The notes under the pieces: generated by a model | The model's database searches: none | What the model saw: only the letters and a program-made list of their open reading frames with translations | Told to the model about the DNA's origin: nothing | Part shown: positions 48,351 to 62,400 of the stretch, piece after piece | How positions within the stretch are numbered: the first letter of the stretch is position 1 | Layout: each line of letters starts with the position of its first letter | Assembly: GCA_029964075.1 (NCBI GenBank) | Contig: CM057135.1 | Coordinates: 31,671,366 to 31,735,365 of the forward strand | Reading direction: 5' to 3' | DNA length: 64,000 bases | Source: Patiria pectinifera | Lineage: Eukaryota; Echinodermata; Asteroidea; Valvatida; Asterinidae | Translations under genes and position numbers: made by a program

Positions 48351-48838
48351 GTACGGTGATGAGCCAGTCAGGAATCACCAAGGGGAGTAAGGGAAAGTCT
48401 TGTCTCAACTGTGGCTGCAGTGCAATGACTAGCTCCAGCGTTTCACAGGTGAGATGCAACTCAGCTAATTGAAGGTCCATATACTCAAGCAAATGGTTAC
48501 TACCTAAAAGTCACTGTAAGCTTACCAGATAGTCAGTTGGCTTGTGGTATAAATCAAGAGTACACAGTTGAATAGCCATTTTCCCCTACCTTTTGGTGGG
48601 TGGGGTTTTCGATGAGAAACGGCAAAGTAAGCACAAAAAAACAGAGTCATTTATCAAGACTTCTTGCAGTAATAGCTAAATAAAAATAAAGTTCAAATTA
48701 CCTGAAAACCACAACATACGAGGCAAACTCCCTCTTTTGGGGGCAGGAGACTAGTCATAATTAGGGGGTGTGGAAATTATGAATTGTAAAATATTAATCC
48801 AGACCTATGTCAATTTTTTTCCCCTGATTTTGGCCTTA

Positions 48839-49200
48839 GGCCAAAAAAATTAATAAGTCGGTCTCCGGTCAGCGCGCGCGTCGATTTTAATGATGCGCGT
48901 CAACTTTTTTTTCCCAAAATGTTCCGCGGTAGCTCCAACAGCGCCCTCCATTGCCGCACCTCCTCAATTTTTTTTTTTACCAAAGAGCACCAAGGAATGG
49001 GAAATTGCACCAAGGCAAATGATCGAGGGCACCAAGGCAAATTATGGAGGACACCAATGTACATGAGGACACCAAAAAAAGCAAAATAGTACCCCACCTT
49101 GTCTGTACAATCCAAGCTTGAAAAAAAAAAAAAAAAGCCGCGTCGCCGCATCAATTCCGGAACTTTGGCCTGACCAGAGACCGAGTATTTTTTTTTGGCC
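48839..49200 (+). mobile_element. Harbinger-like MITE, copy 4 (diverged)
   Basis: Flanked by TTA (48836-48838, 49201-49203), with termini GGCCAAAAAAA and TTTTTTTTGGCC. It keeps the GGTCTCCGGT end motif but carries a different interior (repeated ACCAAGGCAAAT pieces, 49010-49040). Confidence 0.65.
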
Positions 49201-49203
49201 TTA

Positions 49204-51109
49204 GCAGTAAGCAGTAAATAAAAAAGCATATTTCAAATTGCATTTCAATTTGATGTAAGAGTAAGTGCATTTAGTTGAAATTCTTGAAATCCATTTTGTA
49301 CCAATTACAGTAGATGCGGAAGTTTGACTGTCTATTCTTTGAATCAAATCCATTACAAAAATGGGACACTTGAGGATGGATTGAAGACGACGTTTGGAGG
49401 ATTTATAAAAGGGAGGAATAAAATATTCAAATCGATAAATTTCACGTCATTTTCAAAATTCTAAGTGACGTTGAGCTGTCAAATAGAGGTGTAGCAAACT
49501 GAGATATGCCTACATACACAGTTTTCGTAAAAAAACTTAATTTTTATCATCAATTACGTCGGTAGTGTTTAATCATGACTGGTAAAACAAGCCCAACCCA
49601 GCCAAACCCAACATCATTCAGTCCAATATTCGGAACTCCAGAAAAAAAAAGATTTCAGTGAGAAAAAGTACATACTGTTTGGGGGTTGAAATGCACAAGA
49701 TCCGTCAACTGTTTTCAGGACTCCTTGGGCAGATGAAGAGCAGACATCGGCACCTCCCGGCTGGGCCCGGGATGATCTGAACCCAGCGATGGATGTGCGG
49801 ACAGACAGTTGCACTCAGACACTTAACCTGGTATCAAGATAAGAGAAATCAAACATATGATTAGCACTTGTACTCATTGTATTACATTGTATTGTGGTAC
49901 ATTGTGTCTATTCTTATGAGATGGTGTGAACCCTGCAATGAATGTACCGACAGATAGCAGCATGCACACTAGCTATCGTTACAAGTTGTCAGTTTTGGTG
50001 GACTGTTTTTAAATTTGACCCCAAAAAAGGGATGAAAAGATCCATCTTGTCTGTTTCCTTTCTGACGTCGTGTGTGTGTTTTTGTTTTTTTTGGTCGGTG
50101 GGGTTATTTGTTTCTTGTTGGATCGTCTCTTTGTCCAGGCTGTTACCTGTCTTTCTAAAATCTTTGAAGCCCTCTGCAGTGAAGCGCGCCCTCTTGTGTG
50201 CGCTCTTCATCCGCAGTCGTGTATTGCATCCGGGCACTTCACAGAGCGCCAAAGATTTTGGAATGACAGGCAACAGCCGCAGTGCGCTTTGCCAAAGTTG
50301 ACGCACGCTCAGTAGATGATTAAAGCTCTTGTTTGGTTATTAATATTAGGGTGGCGGTAAACATATCAGCGACGCCATGCTTGCTCAAAACCGTCTGCAT
50401 TCTTTGACGAATTACTATGATTTTTGGATAACTAGACCTCTGAAGGTACCGAATTGAACGATTTTGTGCTATTTAGCAGTCATACTATAGCTGGGTTGAT
50501 TTCCTGCTGACAAAATAATTTCGATCTTTAATTAATTTTCGGCTCCCCTAGCAACGGGACCCTCCGCTCACAGGCCGTACGTGGCTCTGTGACTGATGTA
50601 TACGGACAGGGTGACAGTAAGGTCATGACCAAATTCTGTTAAATGCACTTCAAAAATCTGTCAGATTTATAAAAAATCTGCCAAATTCCCCAGAATTACT
50701 CGAAATACACTATAAACACTTAAAATCACTTGCAGATGTAGTAGTATTAACTTAATTTATGCTCAAATAACATTATAAACAATCTTTTAGTCACATAAAG
50801 ATGATATGAAATTGCGTTAATTTCAGGCAAATCGCGGTTGCGTCGCGACGAAGTCAGGTTCCCAGTGAACCACAGCACCTAGACCAGCCAACCTGTCCCA
50901 TTAATGCAAGGTTTGTTTGAACAAATTGAAGCTTTTAAAACAAATATACATTTTCTTTTTCAAATTTTGCTAAGTTTTTCTGTCAAATAACCATTTTTGC
51001 AGAATTCTGCCAGAAATCTGCCAAAAAATCCATTGTCAAATTTTCTGTCAAACTCATTTTTAACAAAAAAGTTAGCCGCGGTGAAAATCGGCTAAAACGG
51101 TCACTATGT
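49204..51109. other. Intergenic; duplicated exon-like piece
   Basis: On the minus strand GTGCAACTGTCTGTCCGCAC...GGTTCA (49775-49815) has a diverged neighbour at 49925-49965, so a short tandem duplication is likely. A CTCF-like motif (CACACAAGAGGGCGCG on the complement) lies at 50184-50200. No gene family recognised. Confidence 0.35.
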
Positions 51110-51387
51110 ATACGGGGGTAGTCCAGTATTTCAGTCACATTTATCAGAAAGTGCTGGCTTTTTCAGATGTCTTATATTTCGTGAAATTTCCGGATTCGTT
51201 TGCACACATTTGCGTGTCAAAATTTCAACATGACATTTCACGAAAATTAGATAGAAAAATAAACTACAAACTAAGCCTATATGTGAAAATCAGAATTCGT
51301 CAAAGTACGACATGTTTTTGTACATGGTGGAAGTGTGGTCTTTATTTACGGAGGTAGTCTAGTAAATTGGCCACATTTATGGGGCTA
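51110..51387. mobile_element. Degraded copy of the 10726 foldback family
   Basis: Shares AGAAAGTGCTGGCTTTTTCA, CGTGAAATTTCC, AAATTTCAACATGA and the right end CCACATTTATGGGGCTA. The left arm is mostly deleted. Confidence 0.65.
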
Positions 51388-51589
51388 GGGTGGCGCCCTG
51401 CATTGTGAATCGCTCGAATTTGTGCATCATAATTATTGGCAAAAATAGTTTCAAATAAGGTTTTACTTCTACACTCACCAAGTTGGCGGACCCTTAATTC
51501 ACCAAATTATTGTAATTGTAAGACTCATAACAGTAATTTACGGCGTAAAATCCAGTCCCAAATTCGAAGACCAAACGTGTCGACATACA

Positions 51590-51800
51590 CAGGCGAAAAA
51601 TTAAACATGGCCGGCCGACCGAATGAAAAATCGGCCGGTACCTGGCGGGAACAGTGCACATATTATCGAGAGGTTGATGTGTACCAGGGAAACACGTGGA
51701 ATTGAGAAATTCAAATCTTTCAGCGCGGCGCGCGCAGCGGTGGTAGCCTTGCTTAAAGCTGAAAGGATCGCTGCAGCGCCATGCTGATTGCCCTTCATGT
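51590..51800. promoter_or_regulatory. CpG-dense block, possible orphan promoter
   Basis: CGGCCGGTACC-, GCGCGGCGCGCGCAGCGG- and similar CpG-rich sequence stands out. Short frames start on both strands (MAGRPNEKSAGTWREQ plus; MKGNQHGAAAILSALSKATT minus, the latter running to a gtacac donor-like site). No gene identified. Confidence 0.3.
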
Positions 51801-53439
51801 ACTAAGTCAACATTGATCATTCCAAACCGACTTGACAAAGACAACATATGCAAAACTATGCAGATTTCCCTAAAACAGTTTTTATCATTTAAATTTTCAG
51901 AGCGCGAAAGGTGGCCATGAGGTGTTTTTCAAATCTTGGTCCTGTTTCTTTCCGGCTTTTGCTTCAGGGGCTTGGTTAATGATTTTAACTGGTCTCTAAA
52001 GAGAGTCAGATTACAGTATCGGCCCACAGTTATGAAGCAAACAGATTTTTTTAACTTTTGCATTAAATGGCCTTGCAATTTTCGAAGCTCGGGCCATAAA
52101 CCGAGGAAGTGGGTTCCAACTGATCCATGACATGACAAGGTTTATCACGCTAGAAAAAAATATGATGAAAAAAGAACATTTTATCTGTACACTTTTATTT
52201 GAAATTCCTAACAGCCACCAAGATTCTCGTCACTTTACAATCCAAATAGTTTTAACTGAGCCGTCATGAAGAGGAAAACGACATCCAACATTACTATATC
52301 GAAGATGTACATGTCATCTTTGTCACTAATTTAAATCTATTAGGACTGAACGGGGTTTAAATGACGGAAACATTGAGTCCGATTGGAAGGACCATTTCAA
52401 CACCGATGCCGTCGACTGCTGTATTTTACGCAAAATCATGGAATGTATCATGGAAGGTGTGGATCACGTGGGTTGCTATGTCATATGAAACTTTCAGACA
52501 ATGAACGCTGTGATTTTAATTCAAGCCCACCGTATTTTCGAACTTAAACATTGGGCCTAAAAATCTTACAGAGCAAACGTTTCAAGGTTTTCCATTGGAT
52601 TCGACAATTTGTTCGATGTCAGAGCAGCATTTGAACCAATCCGAAGTTGCAAAATAGCCAAAGATCAGGCATTCTATTGCGAGATTGATTCAAACTATGG
52701 AATTATCTGCATACTTCCCCTCCCCCCCAGTTTTCCTCCTTTTTTGGATCGTCTCGTCATCCCCCCCCCACCCATTAAATTAACAACAATATGATTTCGC
52801 GCCTCTTTTTACTTATTTATTTATTTATTTATTGTTTTGCTTGTTCGGGGGGGGGGGGAGCGCAAAACCTTTGCCGGAACTACTGAAATCGACATTCGCC
52901 GGCAGCTGCATTAAAGAGAAGTGAACGTTTGGAATTTGAATCTTGCGAAGATAAATGAATAGAAGCTTCAAATGACAATGAACAGAATGTAAGTTCCCAA
53001 ATGGAAAGCGACTCTACATTCCTGGCAAGTTTTATTTGGCATTCACTGTACTCAACAGAAGTCATTGGCGCTGTGCAGACACCTAGGTAGGAGCTACGCC
53101 AATCGTTGACACAGCCCATGAGACAACCAGGCCATCATAATAGCAAATTGAACTTGGTGCTGGTAGGTACAAAACTATACGTTTTAAAATCCAGATATCT
53201 ATTTGTAAAAATGTATTTCATGTAGCTACTTCATCACGTTTGTTTTGCCTACGGATTTAAAATTCTCCAAACTGAAATTGTTGTTATCAGGAAGGGCGGA
53301 ACAAAAATTATATGTTCACTCTTAAATTGAATAAAAAGAAGGCATGCAGGACATGATGTTGATAGCACAAAACTATAACAAGCTATAGATGACCCCCATG
53401 CAATTCATATAAACGTAACTTTTCTCCCAGATTTCCAGC
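51801..53439. other. Spacer upstream of the EAR-repeat gene
   Basis: (TTTA)n microsatellite at about 52812-52834 and a 13-14 base G-tract at about 52846. An acceptor-like tttctcccag ends 10 bases before the ATG at 53440, so the ATG may lie in a second exon with an unseen 5' UTR exon here. Confidence 0.4.
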
Positions 53440-56400
53440 ATGGCCAGAGTCTGGCCCCTTCTAGTGTGCCTTCAGTTGGCTGCAGTTTCGTGGGGTGGTG
53501 TAGCGTTATCTGCGGGACTTACTAATGTCTTGGATGACGCAGGGCGTCCATGGCAACATGCAGGTATGCAAAGTCCACATAGGAAACTTTAAGCTGCTGT
53601 ATCCAAAACTCTTTACAAGACAGACTTTTCTCATATTTCATAAATTGCAAAATGTCTTTCTGGTAATCTGTTGCGGGGTAATCATCCAATTGTATATACA
53701 TGTATTTTTGTCATGAACTTTGAAAATAATGGATGTTTGTTGTTATCAGGTCGCACCTCACTATTCCATTTATTTTCCTTGATACGTGAAAGAGTGGTTT
53801 ATTTCTTGACAGAAATGCCTGGAGCTGCCAGCATGGATGAGATTATAGCAAGAATCAAGAAATCAGCAGACCAGATTATGAAAACCAAACTACAGAGAAC
53901 AAAAGAGATTTACAAACTGGATGACACTCAAGCCCATCGCAGGTCAAAAAGAGCCATTCCTGATCAGCTCTCTAAGGCATATGAACGTAAGTAGGGAAAA
54001 TACTTGTATAAATAATGAACAGTTTGGACCAGTAATTAATATCTACACATTTTTGTATTGAAACTAGAAACATGTGTTAATCAGGAAAAATATTCTATTT
54101 ACCATCTGTCTCAAATTTTGTTGTGGTACATGTATATCCACTCACATGACCTTATCATGTTGATCTGTTGGGTTCCCAAAACAAATGTCAATGGCTCCTC
54201 GGTAATGGGTCCATTTTAATATACACTGTACATGTACATGTATTTTAAAACTGAATAATTTTCCATAATATAAAAATATGGTAGACAAGAACAATTGAGA
54301 AATACAACATGCATCTGAAATCTTTTGGAAAAGATCACCATATCCAACCAATGGGTTCAGTGGCATTTCTTATTGAAAATGATTATTAGTCTATAGAATG
54401 ATAACATTAACTGTTTTTTTATTGAATGGAGCAATAGAAAGTCAGTCAGCCTTAGATGATACTTTTCCATCAACACCCAGCAATATTTTAAACACAGACC
54501 CACAATTATGCTCCTCTAGGAACTTAAAGAACATTCCAAGATCCATGTGATAGTCTCTCCCACTGCTTACAGCAAACTCTTTTTCCTCAAACCCACTGAA
54601 CCTTCTGAGGTCAGAGGTTGAAGTTGACTGACCCTTTTCATCACAAAGGGGGAAATCCTCCCGATGCTTGCAAGAAATCTTCTTCCAGTTCATCCGTCGC
54701 AGACGGTTCCAAAACTCCTCAGCAAAACTTTTCTCCCCCTCAATGCAGATAATTCCTGGCTTTCCAGGAAGACAAAACCCTGTTACTGGCAGCTCTGTTC
54801 CCCAGTCTAAAATGTCCCTTCTTTTAAACTTGCTGTAGATATGATGACTATGAATCCAAAGTCTTGTAAATGTATCATCCTCTTTTGTTTTCTTGGACAT
54901 ATTTTTGTTAGACACACTTTTATCTTTTGATGGGGAGGGTGGTTCCACATATTTGTAAGTGTTCTCTCTGATCCATTGGATTGCTTCACCTATGCAGAGC
55001 TCCCCTCGGTCGAGACTTAAAATGTGCTCAGCAACATCATCATTCAGTCTCTTTTGCTGTTGACGGGAAAACAGTGGTGTTTCAGATCGAACCAAAACCT
55101 CAGGGACATCCTGGGGGTACCGCTCAGGAAGAAGGCAGATCACTTGCAAGTCACACTGAAAATATAATTATAAAAATACATCAATTTAAAAGAAATACAT
55201 CCACCATATAGGCTACTTTAGTTTCTAACGAGTAGCATTATGACTACTAGTAGTAGCAAACTATTGCATTGTATTATTACAGCTTAGGCTTTCCTTCTCT
55301 TTCCACAATCATGACAATGGGACTTTGCTCACCATGCTCATGGGACACGCTAGTCCGCAAATTTAGGGCTCTCAATACATCAGATAAGAAAACACAACCG
55401 GCCATCGGCCAAAGGTACAGCACAGCTACTTCCAGAACTGTAAGGTTTTTGCTAATTACAGAATACAGTTCTGGAAGTACAGCGCAGCAATACCGTTGAC
55501 CCCACTACCACTGCCAGACTACCAATCACCATGCTATTCATGCTATTTATTGATTTACCTCACAATTTAATACATTCTTAAATTTACCTGGGGTTCTTCA
55601 ATTTTAATCTTGATGGTGAAGGTAATTTGACGAAATTCCGCCAATAATCCTTCAAGTTCATCATCATCATGGTCGTCGCATTCCACGATATTGCGAGCTT
55701 CGGAAATCACACTCAGATCATCCATACAAAACTCTTCATTCGGAAACATACTCTGAAGCATCTCAACCTCTGAAAGCTGAAGCTCAATAATTTCCCTTTT
55801 CTCCATTTTTAACGCTGCAGAACTGTTTTCTTATGTTAGGCCGGCATTTGATTTCCTAGTAATCCTACGACAACTCAACAAATAAAATTGAACCATGGGC
55901 GCCGCCATCTTCTTTTACGTTGTACTCGTTCATCTATTAAATTGTTTTACTCTATATGTTCGATACTTCAAGAATAAAATTTCTCAAATTTTTCATTTAT
56001 AGAATTATTAGTGACCCGCTGAATTTATAATAATTTAGATAATATTTATCTTTTGATTTATTTTTCGTTTATTAATTATTTAAAAAAAAGATACGGTAAC
56101 TGCGGCGCGGCGCAGCGCCACCAATAGTTCATGAAAAGTATTTTGCGCACCGCTCAAAACAAATCCTGAGGCTGATGATGATGATGTGCCTAAACTCGCA
56201 AGTATAAATGGGTTCTGTTGTTCGTTGCTCTATGGTTGAATGGATTTAGTTTCTAGAATTTCTTTATTTGATTTTCAGGATTTGAAGATGAACTGATGAT
56301 GAAAACATTGATCATTCATTCATTGTCGATCATTCGTCGAAGTGCTAGCTGGAGTTACCCAGCCCTAAATTTTATCACTGGGTTGTCAATGACAACCCAA

Positions 56401-59400
56401 TGATAAAATTTAGGGCTGGGTAACTCCAGCTAACTTTTTACTAGTAATATTACTTATTAATAGGCCTAGGCCTACTAATACAGTCTGAGTAACTAACTTG
56501 GACCCAACTTTTCGCCTTTTTAACATTCGGACATGATCTGGCGATAGACCATGTCCGAATGTTAAAAAGGCGATAAGTTGGGTCCAAGTTACTCGGACTA
56601 GTATAAACTTTAAATTATAACTACATCGCTGCTGGAGACAAAACTACGTTGTAAAAGTGAGATCTTAAGAGACTCTAAAAACCGGCCTCCACAAACATGA
56701 CACTCAGGGCTCCTTTGATCAGTAGTGATTATCAAAATGCACGCACGCCTCATCTTTTGTGTTCGGTATGCTTGCAAATGGTTTCTTATATTGTTCACCG
56801 AATTAGTAGCTTTGCATTTGGAAAATTTAACATCTCAGTCTGTGAATTGATTTACAATTTGATATATTTTATCACAGCTTTCTACGAATTGCTAAGGAGT
56901 CAAGCTCTATCTGATGCCAGCGTACCAGGATGTACTGTTGTTGAGTCCTTTTCTTTGTACAACAATCAATACATCGTTGCAACCAATATCAGCTCAAAAG
57001 AACAAACAGTTCTGTACAGATACGATGTAAGTTTTATTGATCCAAAACTAATTTAGAATTCCATTTCAAAATAGGAGGCACAATAACGGTCTGACTTGCC
57101 AAATTGTAATCATTATCATCTTTGTAAGTGTGATCTGATGATGCTATTTAAGTTTCACGTAAGCTTTTGTCACTTAAATGCCTAACCATTTACTGCTACT
57201 CCAACATGTAGTGCTCAAATTTTCTTACAACAGGCATGGAAACATAAGAATCATGTAAACTATCATGTTTTCAAATTTAAATATTCAGAATGGAACGTCA
57301 ACTGTCCTGCAAGTTTTGGAGACTGCTGATGTTAAAGATTTGGCAGTATTTCAAGTGGAGGAGCAAACCATCTTGATCGTCATGGAAAGCAACTCTGGTA
57401 AAAAAACCCGAATTTTCAAACTTTCCTTTTTTTTTATACAAGGGTGCATTATATCTTCTGTTTAGTTTTATATTGTGTGGATTAAACACAGTAAATAAAT
57501 TGTAAGCAAGCAGCAATAACTACAAAGTTGAACTACAACCAGATATTTTGTCCTCTTTTTATAGAAACCGTCGGCCTTCCAACAGGCACTGTCGTGTATG
57601 AGTTTGATAACACAACCCAGAGCTTTCAGTATGTTCAAAGAATTCTAACTGACAATCCAAGGAGAGTGGAAGTCTTCTCACATAATGGTGTCCACTATGT
57701 GATCTTCACTGGTGCTTCTGTGGAAAGTTTTGGTGTTGGAATTCAACGCAGGGTGTCTTCTATACATAGATGGAAAGGTATGTGTTTTCAGGGGAGAGTT
57801 GGTCATTCTTAAAGTAAATTACCTTTTTTTATTTGAGACATCTATCTTCACACATTTTTATCACCGATATATGGAGGAAGAAATTGACAGTCTCGTGTTT
57901 GTTTTGATTCTGCAGGAGGCCATTTGGATAAGATTTCGACATTGATTACTGGTGATGCAGTTGATGTACATCCATTCAATATTCACAACCAAGCATTTCT
58001 GGGGCTGGCCAATCGTACCGATTCTCACATCCTGATCTTCAGTCCACATCTTGAGGCCTTCAGTAGATATCAGGTATTGATTGATTAGTTGATTAATGTT
58101 GGTGATTGGTTGTAATGACATACGGACTATTATGTGTTTGTTTGCAAGTTGTTGTAGTGAATAAAGTCCTCCCAACCCCAGCCCAGATGGCTGGCCTGAC
58201 ATGTTACTGTACTTCTTCCCCTACTTTCAGTCGTAAAGAAGACATTCAAACTGTTATTTTTTTTCTGTTCTTATCCGACCCCTTGTGTAATAGGATATTG
58301 ATATCACACATGCCATAACCTGGGAGTATTTCAATCTTGGCGATGGGCCAGACCAGGACCATTTCTTGGCTGTCGCAAGTGATAAAGGTTAGTAGCTTCC
58401 ATACAAAAAGCTTTTCTATCATGTTGGTAGATGAAGTTTAATTTAAAGAGCGACATACAGTAGTCTTTCCCTCTTAGGAGGAAACATCACCAATTCCTGT
58501 GGAGAAGCTAGAGTATTTTATGAAATGTTTGAAATCCCAATTCACATAATACTTGGTAATAGAAACCAAGTTGATCACCAGTAAAATATGAGAAAAGAAC
58601 AACTGTCTTAAGCTCACATAGCAGTGTTAAAAACGTTTGATGCAAATAAAACTAACTAATAGAAAACACAAACTAATGCAATGTTTCATGGACTTTATAC
58701 CTTGTCAGGTGGGCCCAGTCAGTCAGTCATCTACAAATATCATCGCAATGAGTTCGTTCCCTTCCAAAGTATTTCAACCAGTGGAGCCAGGCTGTGGCAT
58801 GCCGTCAAGAATTCAGACGGGACCTTGAGAGTTCTTGCACTGTCTAGTGATGACGGCATAACGTTCTATGAGTACAGTGGCTGGCGATTTGAGCTGTCGA
58901 CTGTACTGATTGCCCAACCTGGAGACCTGCAGGCTAAGAGTATGACATCATTCATCAGGAATAGTCAGGTGGTTCTTGTCATTGCGGATAATTCAACATT
59001 GAATGACAACGTGTATGAATTGACATTTGGTGCAAACCATGCTGTGCAGCAGTTACATAGAGAGGCGTCATTATCATGTATTCGTTTGAGAGCTAAGATT
59101 GCAAGGTAAGTTAAGTCATCACTGGCTTCAGTGGTGTGTTTTGAGACAGAGAGCCAGTATCTGTATTTTCATTAGAATTCCATTTGACATTCATGTTTGG
59201 ATGCCTTTTTTGTTCCCTTCATGTACATTTCTTGTGACCAAATATTCACTGGACATTACATGTGTTGTTTTTTTTTGTGAAACGAAATTGACGAATGCAT
59301 GAGCATAACAGCCTAATATGCCTCTTTATTAGTTACTGCAAGTGAAGTGTGTGTCTTTTCTTCCAACACAGTTTAGAGAGCAGACTGAACGCTACACAGA

Positions 59401-62400
59401 CGGCTGCGGATAATCTAGTATATATCAACTCTTCAGAAGTTCAGATTATTACGGGCAATAAGACATTCCAAGGGAACATCTCCATGGATGCTGTTGTTGC
59501 AAACGAAAGTAAGTACTGTCAGATGAAAGATTCATTGTGATGTGAGCAAATCATAATCTTTCCAAAGGTCATATTAAAAATTTCTATTCATCGAGGCATT
59601 TTGATTTTTGCTTGCAAAGAAAGGGAACACACCTTCAGAAGGTTTTTAGCCCCCCCCCTAAAAAAGATAGATTCCTCAACAAACAGTAAGTAGAACAGAG
59701 TTTAATAAGAAATGTGTTTTTCTTTTTTTTTCCACAGCTCATGCTGCAAATGGTATGATTCTTGACGCCAAAGAAAAGGTTGAATTCTCGGAGGTGAAGT
59801 CAAACCAGACACAGAGTTTCTCGGACCTGATCAGCATAGAAACACAGTTGAATGGAGCCATGAACAAAACAGGTCCTCAGCAAACAGTCACAGGTATGTA
59901 ATCCATTACAACATGTGTGAAAGACCTGCAAACACAAAGAACTCAACAAAACAGTATATGCATCTTGAATGGCAGTACATGACATTTGAAAAGGAGGCCA
60001 TTTTATGAATCTCAAAAGACTAACAAAATGACCCTGATTCTAAAATTAAGATCATGCAATGAAGTGAGAGGCTTTCAAAGTGTTTCCTATAAATATCGCA
60101 GCAGTGTAATGTCACACAAAGAAAATTTTGTGAAAATGTCAATTACCGAGTATCTCATTAATGTTAAACTCCTGTATTGGAATTGTGTAGAACAAAGCTT
60201 TCTCAATGCAATATATTAACATATTTGAGGTAATTTGAAGTTTTGGACTTGTTTCATTCAGGTCAGAAAACCTTCAGCAAATTGACGACTCCAGTAATGG
60301 ATGCCAACACTGTCAACGTAGGAAGTGATGTCATCAATGGAAATGTGAACTTGACAGAGTTAGTCACAAACACATGGCATAAGGACAAAACTCAGGTGAG
60401 TGACAATGACGTTATAGTACCAGTGAAGGGACTTGCTTACTGTTGACGACTGAAGGTGACTGGGGTTTATTAACAGTAGCCAAGCCACTGTCATTCATAA
60501 CATCATTAGCAAAACTGTTTGAAAATGACCAAAATCAATCATTTTTGTGTGGATTTCGGAATCAACATACGCAAAACAAAGTGAGATTTATACTTAGGAG
60601 AGTAAAGTGCGATACAGGCTTATCTGGATTCCTGATAATTATGTTCTAGACATCAAAACGAAGGGTGGGAACAGGTGTAAAAGTGTTTTCCTCTGCATCA
60701 CCATTTTAGAATAAATTCACAACAGGTGTTTTCATTGATTGGAATGTTTTAATTTTCACTTGTGAGAGGACTGTGTGCCCGGAAGCCATTAGTAACTTGG
60801 CATCCTAGCATGGCATGCACCGTGATACTATGGTTAATGGCTGTGCCTTTGCTTCCTCTTCAGGTTATTGACATCGGGTTTAGTGTCTCTGGAAATGTGA
60901 CAGTGCAAGGAGGTCTGACAGTATCAGAATTGCTGGATGGCATTAATACATCCACCATCGTTACATTGTCAGGCAATCACACTATAGAGGGCAGCAAAAC
61001 ATTTGATGCCTCAGTCCAAGTTAAAGGTGAGTGTATGCTTGTATAATCTTTCTAATCATTGCTAAATGTTCTGCCTTGTTAATGTTGAGCAGGTTTAAAA
61101 TACATGAGTTTAACTCTGATCTGTCTCAAAAGCAGACAAGGCTAAGAGCGCAAGGCCCAATAAATGTCTCTGAAGACCCTCAGCTTGTCAGGAAGAAAAC
61201 ACCAAACATTGACGCATTCAAACATTTTTGAGGTAAAACAAGGAAAACAGATGTATGGGAAATTACAAGGGTTGACAATACTTATGCCTTAAATGAAACT
61301 TTGCTTTACTTTTAGGAAACCTTAATGTATCACAAAACATTGATGGAGTCAATGTGACTGACAGCACCCTTCTTCTAACATACGGGAACCAGACTATTCA
61401 GAATCATTTGAATGTAAGTGGAGTTGTGACCTTCATCAACAATGTGGAAGTGGATGGACTAGTGGATGGGTGTGATTTGTCAACTATCAACCAAGACGCT
61501 GTGTTGACATCCGGTGACTTTAATGTCACAGGTACGTACTGTCCAAGCTATTGATTGCCCCACCAAGGAATGGTGTTAGTATTTTGACATCACTGGGTTA
61601 GGGAGCACCAGCGTTATATAGACTCTGTGCACAAGTATCCCTCAATGGTTGCAAAGAGAAAGTTGGGAGGGACCATGGGAGGGACATCCGATGGCATTGC
61701 CGACAAAGCCTGATGCTCATATAGAGGCTACAGGTTTATACACCTTCAGATTTGTAGTGTATGCACCATACGTCTGCAGACCAGTGTGCACGCATGGTAT
61801 TAAAACTTCCCTCAGCTTGAGCTGTTTTGAGTAAAACAAGGATCACAGAAACTTCTTTTTCTGTTTAGGTATTGAAATTTGAAGCAGGTGGGGGTATCCC
61901 CTGTGGCCCCCTTCATATGGAATGTCAATGACTTAAATGTACTCAAGAAATGACTCAAGGAGACCTCACCGTTTCTGCTTGATATAGATTCAGTATTGAC
62001 ATTCCCATGTCCTGTATTCTACTTTATTCATTTACAAGATATAACTTGACAGGGTGCCACATTGCAGTTATCAACACATTAAAATCTGATATTTTTGCTG
62101 TAATAGGAAACAAAACTTTCACCGGTAACCTGACTCCAGAGTTGGGCATTACCATGGGTACAGGACGAACCATAGATGGTGTCAGTATCCTGCAACTTGA
62201 TCAAACAGTGTTGAAGACAACAGGGAACCAGCAACTAACAGGTATATAAACATCTCTAGTGGAGCTGAAATGAAGGTTAAATTTTACACAAAACTTTGCA
62301 TTTACTTACTTATGAACATCATAGGCATGCTTGAGTGTAATCCAAACTTCAGCTCCTGCTAACCAGCGTAGATGTCTGAGTTGGAAACAAACGTGAATGT

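Noticed and set aside
47890..48492. 200-residue Pro/Ser/Leu-rich minus-strand frame
   Set aside because: It is the complement of a purine-rich minisatellite and G-tract array; low complexity and no family.
49942..50306. Overlapping 119- and 105-residue frames on opposite strands
   Set aside because: No splice context, no family and shadowing of each other; the region also holds a CTCF-like site and a small duplication.
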